Source: Isoperla grammatica | Taxonomy: Eukaryota; Arthropoda; Insecta; Plecoptera; Perlodidae | Assembly (NCBI GenBank): GCA_945910005.1 | Contig: OX246740.1 | Coordinates: 55,297,221-55,361,220, forward strand | Direction: 5' to 3' | DNA length: 64,000 bases | Shown here: positions 59,292 through 64,000 of the stretch, piece by piece | Position numbering within the stretch: the first letter of the stretch is position 1 | How the letters are laid out: each line of letters opens with the position of its first letter | Position numbers and translations under genes: made by a program | Notes under the pieces: model-generated | Seen by the model: only the letters and a program-made list of their open reading frames with translations | What the model was told of the DNA's origin: nothing | The model's database searches: none

Positions 59292-62087
59292 TCATAGCAC
59301 ATGAAAAAGTGGATGTTCAATCAGAAACTTTTGGCATTCTTTTTTGAACAGCACGTTGTTATTAACATATTTTTTTACAGATTGTGGAAGCTTATTCCAC
59401 AGTTTCGGAGCTAGAACTGAAAACGATTTGGAGGCAAACGCCGTTTTGTGTCGGGGTATTTCAAGGGGGGTCAGTCTAGAACAATAGTTGTGGTACGAAT
59501 TGGTATATTTAAGCTTTTCGAGTAAGTAAGTTGGCTGTTTGCATTTAAGGATTTTGGCAATAAGACACAGGTAATGAAGAGTTCTTCTTTGATACATTTT
59601 TAATATATTGTGTTTAGCAAAGTGTGGAGTTAAATGATCGTATTTACGTATTTTGCATGCGAAACGGACAGCCATGTTTTGAACTCGTTGGATTTTGTTA
59701 GATACATACGATGTGATTCCCATATATACCACATCGCCATAATCAAACAGAGGAAGTATTAGGGAGTTTACTAGCTTCATTTTAACTTCAAGATTTAGAA
59801 TATCTTTATAGTGGAACAGTGACCGAATTGAACTATACGCCTTCGCACATTGTAACGTGATATGTTTTTCAAAGGATAGAGTATGGTCAAATATTAAGCC
59901 TAGGTTTTTCGTAGAATCTGATAGAGCAAGACGAGTGCCACCCATAGTTATATTAGGTAATGCATTTGAATGTGAGTGATATCTTTTGCTACCAATCAAA
60001 AGAATATATGATTTCTTTGCATTAAATTTCAGACCATTTGTTAGCGCCCAGTTTTCAATTCTGGCTGTTTCAACATTAAACTCTCTAAATGAAGCCTCAA
60101 TATTATCTCTTTCGATCACCATGTGACACTGTACATCATCTGCATATTGATAAATTTGACATTTGTTAAGCACTTCTGGCAGACTTTGTACAAACACATT
60201 GAAAAAGAGTGGGCCAAGTATTGATCCTTGTGGCACACCACAATTAATTATTAGAGGTGTAGATATTTCGTACTTGTCATTCGCAAAAACTTTGACCCTC
60301 TGAGTCCTCTCAGAGAGATAACTTTTTAATAAGTTTTCGGCCGACTGAGAAAATCCCATGTTGTGAAACTTGGCTAGTAGAAGATCGTGGTCAATACAAT
60401 CAAAAGCTTTACTGCAATCTAATAACGCTAACAAGGTAGGATTACCATTATCAATGTTAAAACTAAGGTCATCCACAACTGATAGCAATGCTGTTGTTGT
60501 GCTGTGATATTTTCTAAAACCTGACTGATGTTGGAAGAATTGAGGTAATTTATTGTAAATGTGGTCGTTTATTTGGTCTGCAATTATTTTCTCTAGTACT
60601 TTTGACAAGGTTGGTAGGATACTAATAGGTCTGAGATCGTTTAAGGTGGTCACTTTCTTGGTTTTAGGAACAGGGATTATAACCGCCTCTTTCCACCCTT
60701 TTGGGAACACGGACGTTGTAAGTGCTGTATTGATAATGTCTACAACGGCATCTATACAATGTTCTATTACAGAATTAATTGCAATAATATTAATCTCATC
60801 AATCCCTGTGGCTTGTGTTTTAATATTTGTCAGGTGGGAGATGACATCTTCTCTATTTACGTTATGGAAATAGAACATTTCATCTGTTAAAGGCTTTGAC
60901 TCCCTTAACTTTATTACTTCATTCTTTAACTCAGGTGATTTACCTTGTCCCTTTGTTACTGTATTGAAAAACTCATTTATTTCATTAGGGTTAAGCAGAT
61001 GACTGGGAATTTGAATAGTTTCATGCTTTACAACATGGTTACGTTTAAGATTAGCCCATAGCGCCTTGGGATCGTTCGAACAATTGTTTATTGCTTCATT
61101 GAAATATTGCCTTTTGGCCAGCCTCACTGCACTGTTTGTGTTGTTCCTTTCTACTACATATCGTTCCCAGGCAGCACCATCTCGCGTTTTATTGAATATA
61201 CTTCTGAAATTGTCACGTTTTTTTATTTTACATTTTAATTCATGATTAAGCCATGGCGCGCATGGTCTGTTAATTTTAATAGTTTTAACTGGAGCATGTT
61301 TGTCGAGAATCGATTTAATAATCCAATTTAAATACTCTAGCTTAGCACTTACATCGTAAATGTGACCAATATCTGCCCAGGGAGCAAGTAACATGTCTTC
61401 TTTACATTCCAAGTCATTCAAGCACTTTAGTGTCCTCACGGCTTTATAGGTTGTTTGTCGTTTTGGTATACTTATGTTATATTCTAAGAATGTCAAGTTA
61501 TGGTCAGTGTTGCCAATTGGGGGAAGCTGCCCACTATTTATTACAAAAGAAGAGTTGTTTACATTAATTAAATCTAGTAGTGTTTGAGATTTGTTGGTAA
61601 CTCGAGTTGGGTCTTTGATAACTTGAGTGAAATTGTATATTTTAATGAGGGAGTAGAGTTCTCTATTTATTGAGCATTCAGGTACAGACATGTCAATATT
61701 TAAGTCGCCTAGCCAAATAGCGTGCTCTGCAGGTAAGCAAAAGTTCTCAATGTTATTTTCAAGACTCTCCAAAGTAAGACTTGACGATGGCGGCCGATAG
61801 ATAGTACCTAGTGTAATAGCAATTGAATTGATTCTAATTTTCAACCACAATTGTTCTATTTCCGTGAAGCTATCATCTAGTACAGTTACAGCTAAATTGT
61901 TTTTGACAAACACTCCAATTCCTCCCCCTCTTTTATTGTTTCTCCGGTCTGAGCGATATAGAGAATAACCGTGTACATTCAAACAAGGCGGGTTTACAGA
62001 CTCGCTAAGCCAAGTTTCAGTTAGAGCGAGAATATCAAAACTATTGCTACCTAAAACTAGTAAAACCTCATCTATATTACATAACAA
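59292..62087 (-). CDS. LINE ORF2: AP endonuclease and reverse transcriptase, 931 aa open frame
   Basis: The polyprotein nicks the target site and reverse-transcribes element RNA. Numbering from the TTG at 62087: endonuclease residues are E24 (LTETWLS), YRPP near 97-100, D128/N130 (GDLNID) and D195-H196 (TDHN). RT blocks follow as LRPISILPTLSK (485), SGFRKYHST (522), D557 (LLDCSKAFDCIDHDLL), GVPQGSILGP (617) and YADD (648-651). The C-terminus holds LPLFDYGDVVY (779) and ends EHPLFHVL. The frame is open upstream to 62171, and the endonuclease start HINIRSLLCN lies upstream of residue 1. No ATG occurs before M133, inside the endonuclease, so initiation must be non-AUG or by readthrough of the ORF1 UAG, with which it shares a frame. 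Confidence 0.93.
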   Translation of the reverse strand: MLCNIDEVLLVLGSNSFDILALTETWLSESVNPPCLNVHGYSLYRSDRRNNKRGGGIGVFVKNNLAVTVLDDSFTEIEQLWLKIRINSIAITLGTIYRPPSSSLTLESLENNIENFCLPAEHAIWLGDLNIDMSVPECSINRELYSLIKIYNFTQVIKDPTRVTNKSQTLLDLINVNNSSFVINSGQLPPIGNTDHNLTFLEYNISIPKRQTTYKAVRTLKCLNDLECKEDMLLAPWADIGHIYDVSAKLEYLNWIIKSILDKHAPVKTIKINRPCAPWLNHELKCKIKKRDNFRSIFNKTRDGAAWERYVVERNNTNSAVRLAKRQYFNEAINNCSNDPKALWANLKRNHVVKHETIQIPSHLLNPNEINEFFNTVTKGQGKSPELKNEVIKLRESKPLTDEMFYFHNVNREDVISHLTNIKTQATGIDEINIIAINSVIEHCIDAVVDIINTALTTSVFPKGWKEAVIIPVPKTKKVTTLNDLRPISILPTLSKVLEKIIADQINDHIYNKLPQFFQHQSGFRKYHSTTTALLSVVDDLSFNIDNGNPTLLALLDCSKAFDCIDHDLLLAKFHNMGFSQSAENLLKSYLSERTQRVKVFANDKYEISTPLIINCGVPQGSILGPLFFNVFVQSLPEVLNKCQIYQYADDVQCHMVIERDNIEASFREFNVETARIENWALTNGLKFNAKKSYILLIGSKRYHSHSNALPNITMGGTRLALSDSTKNLGLIFDHTLSFEKHITLQCAKAYSSIRSLFHYKDILNLEVKMKLVNSLILPLFDYGDVVYMGITSYVSNKIQRVQNMAVRFACKIRKYDHLTPHFAKHNILKMYQRRTLHYLCLIAKILKCKQPTYLLEKLKYTNSYHNYCSRLTPLEIPRHKTAFASKSFSVLAPKLWNKLPQSVKKYVNNNVLFKKECQKFLIEHPLFHVL

Positions 62088-62171
62088 TGACCTAATATTA
62101 ATATGACCTATACGTAAACTTGTGTTTTTTATTCGTTCAACTTGTAGGTTCTCAGACTTGAACCCCCTACC

Positions 62172-63329
62172 CTACGCAATATTCACTGCTTTGCGCGGCT
62201 GCTGGGACGGTGTTTGTTTGCGAACCTGAGTAGCCGAGGACGATCGTCGCGCGAGAGACACATTGCTGTCAGATCTGACAGCTCGCTGAGCACGTGGCGT
62301 GGCGTCAGTCCAGCTGGGCGCAGGTTTCATAGCTGTAACCTTGGCCGTCCTGCTCGGATAGCGGGGTGCGCCGGCGACAGCGGATGACTGACCTTGCGGG
62401 GTGGGGGTGGTCTCCACTGCTACTTTCACTTTCCCTGTAGTCTGCACGGAGAGCGCGCGAAGCTGCTGGTGTTGCAGCGCGGGAGGACTCTCGGTTGTGA
62501 TTGGCTCAGAAGACGAATGGCTGCCAGTGTCCATTGATGCCAGAGTCGGCGGGAAGCTCACCGAGGCTACTACTGCACCTGCCAAGGGATGTGTCTCCAC
62601 GCTAGGGGATGGCTGATCTCGTACAGGGTGGGCTGAGTTACCGGGTGTTTCCTCCGCAGTGTCAACACTGGCCATTGACCGCTCCAGCTCCTTGCACCGC
62701 TCTACAGACCAGTGTTCGCCGTCAATCATCAGCTTATCAAACCGCAGATATGCATGGAATCCTTGCTCTCGAGCAGCTATTAGGTGCTTCTTTAGGAAAT
62801 CTCGGATTCTTTTCACTTCATCCGAATAATCTTCGGATATGGCGAGCATGGTTCCCCGGAGCTTTCTTGACTCATTTAAGATTTTTATTTTGGTTTTAAA
62901 TGAGAGAAGTTTGAACACAACGGGCCTCTTTTTATACCCTCCCCACGCACCAACCCGATGGGCGCGCTCAATCTCCCAATCCTGCAGTTGGATGCCTAGG
63001 TGATGTTTAAGGACATTTCTCACCTTTTCTTCCGTGAGAGCCCATGTTTCTCGCTCATCCTCTAGACAACCGTATAACACCAGGTTGTTTCTACGGGATT
63101 GATTTTCAAGATAGTCAATCTTATTACTTAGACTACCGCAGAGCGTCTTGAGATGAGAGTTCTCAGAACGCAGTTCCTCTATACCACTTTCGAGCACCGC
63201 AACTTTCGCACTCACAAATTCCTTAACATCGCGCACATTCTTGTCTGTTTGAGACAGTTGATCAAATAAGAGTTTTACAGAGGCGTTTGTGTCCTTGACC
63301 ACGGTTAGAATATCGCTCGTACCCTCCAT
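62172..63329 (-). CDS. LINE ORF1: L1-type RNA-binding protein, 385 aa
   Basis: This is the nucleic-acid chaperone of the element and forms the RNP with ORF2. The start is taken at ATG 63329 (MEGTSDILTVV); the frame stays open upstream but has no further ATG within the reading frame given here. Residues 15-78 look coiled-coil (LESGIEELRSENSHLKTL). An RRM follows (about 80-145: RRNNLVLYGCLED, ERAHRVG, RPVVFKLLSFKTK), then the C-terminal domain (LRGTMLAISEDYS, ARFDK-like RFDKLMID). From 215 on it is Ser/Thr/Pro-rich and ends basic (QQPRKAVNIA). It has no CCHC zinc knuckles, which fits the L1-type (Transposase_22) rather than the Jockey gag-like ORF1. The stop UAG is followed at once, in frame, by ORF2 sequence. 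Confidence 0.9.
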   Translation of the reverse strand: MEGTSDILTVVKDTNASVKLLFDQLSQTDKNVRDVKEFVSAKVAVLESGIEELRSENSHLKTLCGSLSNKIDYLENQSRRNNLVLYGCLEDERETWALTEEKVRNVLKHHLGIQLQDWEIERAHRVGAWGGYKKRPVVFKLLSFKTKIKILNESRKLRGTMLAISEDYSDEVKRIRDFLKKHLIAAREQGFHAYLRFDKLMIDGEHWSVERCKELERSMASVDTAEETPGNSAHPVRDQPSPSVETHPLAGAVVASVSFPPTLASMDTGSHSSSEPITTESPPALQHQQLRALSVQTTGKVKVAVETTPTPQGQSSAVAGAPRYPSRTAKVTAMKPAPSWTDATPRAQRAVRSDSNVSLARRSSSATQVRKQTPSQQPRKAVNIA

Positions 63330-63690
63330 GGTGAACACCCTATGGCGAGCTGAACAGGCTAGCGCTACGCCCCCACTGTTCTTCTTAGTAGTGTGAAATA
63401 GGCGCCCCAAGCCACACGTGTAGCGGCAAGCAAACGCAGGAGTGGGCGGAGCCTATTTTTCGGCCTAGACTTCTGTTTCGGCCTAGCGCCCGAACCGAAA
63501 TCTAAATTCACGTATCCACACTAACTTCACCTTTACCAGTTCTACTAACAATACCACTCATACTGTTCACTTTTGGCTACATAACTGACGCGTTATTATT
63601 ACATTCTAACAAGTCCAACACACAATTTGAACGGTATTCATTGTCACTCTTAGGCACTCGCACTATTTACATCCGCCATCTTCCAACGTA
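63330..63690 (-). promoter_or_regulatory. LINE 5' UTR with a YY1-like motif
   Basis: GC-richer DNA upstream of ORF1 on the minus strand. Near its outer end, GGAAGATGGCGGATG (complement around 63669-63683) matches the YY1 core AAGATGGCGG. In mammalian L1 a YY1 site near the 5' end directs transcription start, so this supports, without proving, a 5' boundary close to 63690. Confidence 0.4.
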
Positions 63691-64000
63691 TTCGACGTAA
63701 GAATGTTTTTAAATATAATATAACGGAGTCATCTTGAATCGATTATAGTCGAACGTATCGCGATATGGAGCCGGATACAACCAAGCCCCTAAGATGTTAG
63801 GTCAACCGCAACAAGTGGTTGAAAACTGAATGAATGCCATCATTATCTGTAATGGCGAGTATGTTGCTAGTTGTTTTATCAATTCTACTTCTTATTAAAT
63901 GTATCGATCAGTATAAAAGTCAACAGTAATATGCGCATTGAAGATTGTTCTGCGGTTTATTTGTTGTAAAGAACACATCACGAACAAGAAAGCCAACACT
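63691..64000. other. Flanking DNA, no gene seen
   Basis: AT-rich sequence beyond the likely LINE 5' end. No coding frame or repeat recognised. Confidence 0.5.

Larger units (their letters stand above)
58606..63690 (-). mobile_element. Near full-length non-LTR retrotransposon (LINE), apparently intact
   Basis: On the minus strand: a 5' UTR beginning near 63690 (boundary estimated), ORF1 (63329-62172), a single UAG, ORF2 (to 59292), a 3' UTR of about 0.65 kb with a TGTATG microsatellite, AATAAAG and an ATT-repeat tail. Both ORFs are free of frameshifts, and the endonuclease and RT catalytic residues are present, so this copy is young and may be active. ORF2 resembles the CR1/Jockey group, while ORF1 is of the L1 RRM type; clade assignment needs a tree. 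I found no certain target-site duplication. Confidence 0.9.

Noticed and set aside
60559..60873. 104-codon plus-strand frame
   Set aside because: Antisense to the reverse transcriptase region of the LINE.
62401..62899. Plus-strand frames of 71 and 96 codons
   Set aside because: Antisense to LINE ORF1.

Overview
The window is nuclear DNA of an insect. It is AT-rich and mostly non-coding, with spliceosomal introns, several classes of transposable element, SINEs and microsatellites. The insect call rests on two genes of the Osiris (DUF1676) family, which is known from insects. I cannot assign an order or species from the sequence alone.

Host genes. Two Osiris-type genes lie on the + strand. 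The first has three exons at 22010-22220, 30168-30413 and 40061-40368, separated by introns of about 8 and 9.6 kb; all junctions are phase 1. The second is compact (about 55102-57048, three exons). Both show a signal peptide, a C-x8-C pair near the end of exon 1, a basic run followed by a long hydrophobic stretch containing F-I-K-K-M at the start of exon 3, and a His-rich tail. Both have a TATA box 31 bases upstream of an arthropod initiator. The first keeps the family C-terminal AQxLAY motif (AQELAY); the second does not.

Left end (1-2700). This holds a decayed PIF/Harbinger-type element: the 3' part of a HARBI1-like nuclease on + (1-457) and, convergent with it, a two-exon Myb/SANT-like gene on - (2510 to 993). 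The second exon of the Myb-like gene contains about 660 bp of hexanucleotide repeat. A near-palindrome (710-1005) sits between the two genes.

Middle. Long stretches have no recognisable gene. They hold a GC-rich promoter-like island near 10.4 kb, an inverted pair of tRNA-derived SINEs (19.2-19.9 kb), tandem arrays in both introns of the first Osiris gene, a compound palindromic element (32633-32814), a 113-bp duplication of the end of the first Osiris gene later split by a TTAA-target MITE (40493-40891), GACA/CATA-rich degenerate repeats (42.8-44.3 kb), and an internally deleted THAP-domain transposon remnant (about 45.2-46.5 kb).

Right end. A nearly full-length, apparently intact non-LTR retrotransposon lies on - (58606 to about 63690). 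It has an L1-type ORF1 (coiled coil plus RRM) and an endonuclease/reverse transcriptase ORF2. ORF2 lies in the same frame as ORF1 behind a single UAG, and it has no AUG before the endonuclease core.

Most other short open frames are chance frames in non-coding DNA or shadows of repeats. I did not find a clearly new multi-gene system. The strongest leads are the ORF1-UAG-ORF2 arrangement of the LINE, the rebuilt 3' end of the first Osiris gene, and repeated perfect TGACGTCA sites, including one just upstream of exon 3 in each Osiris gene.
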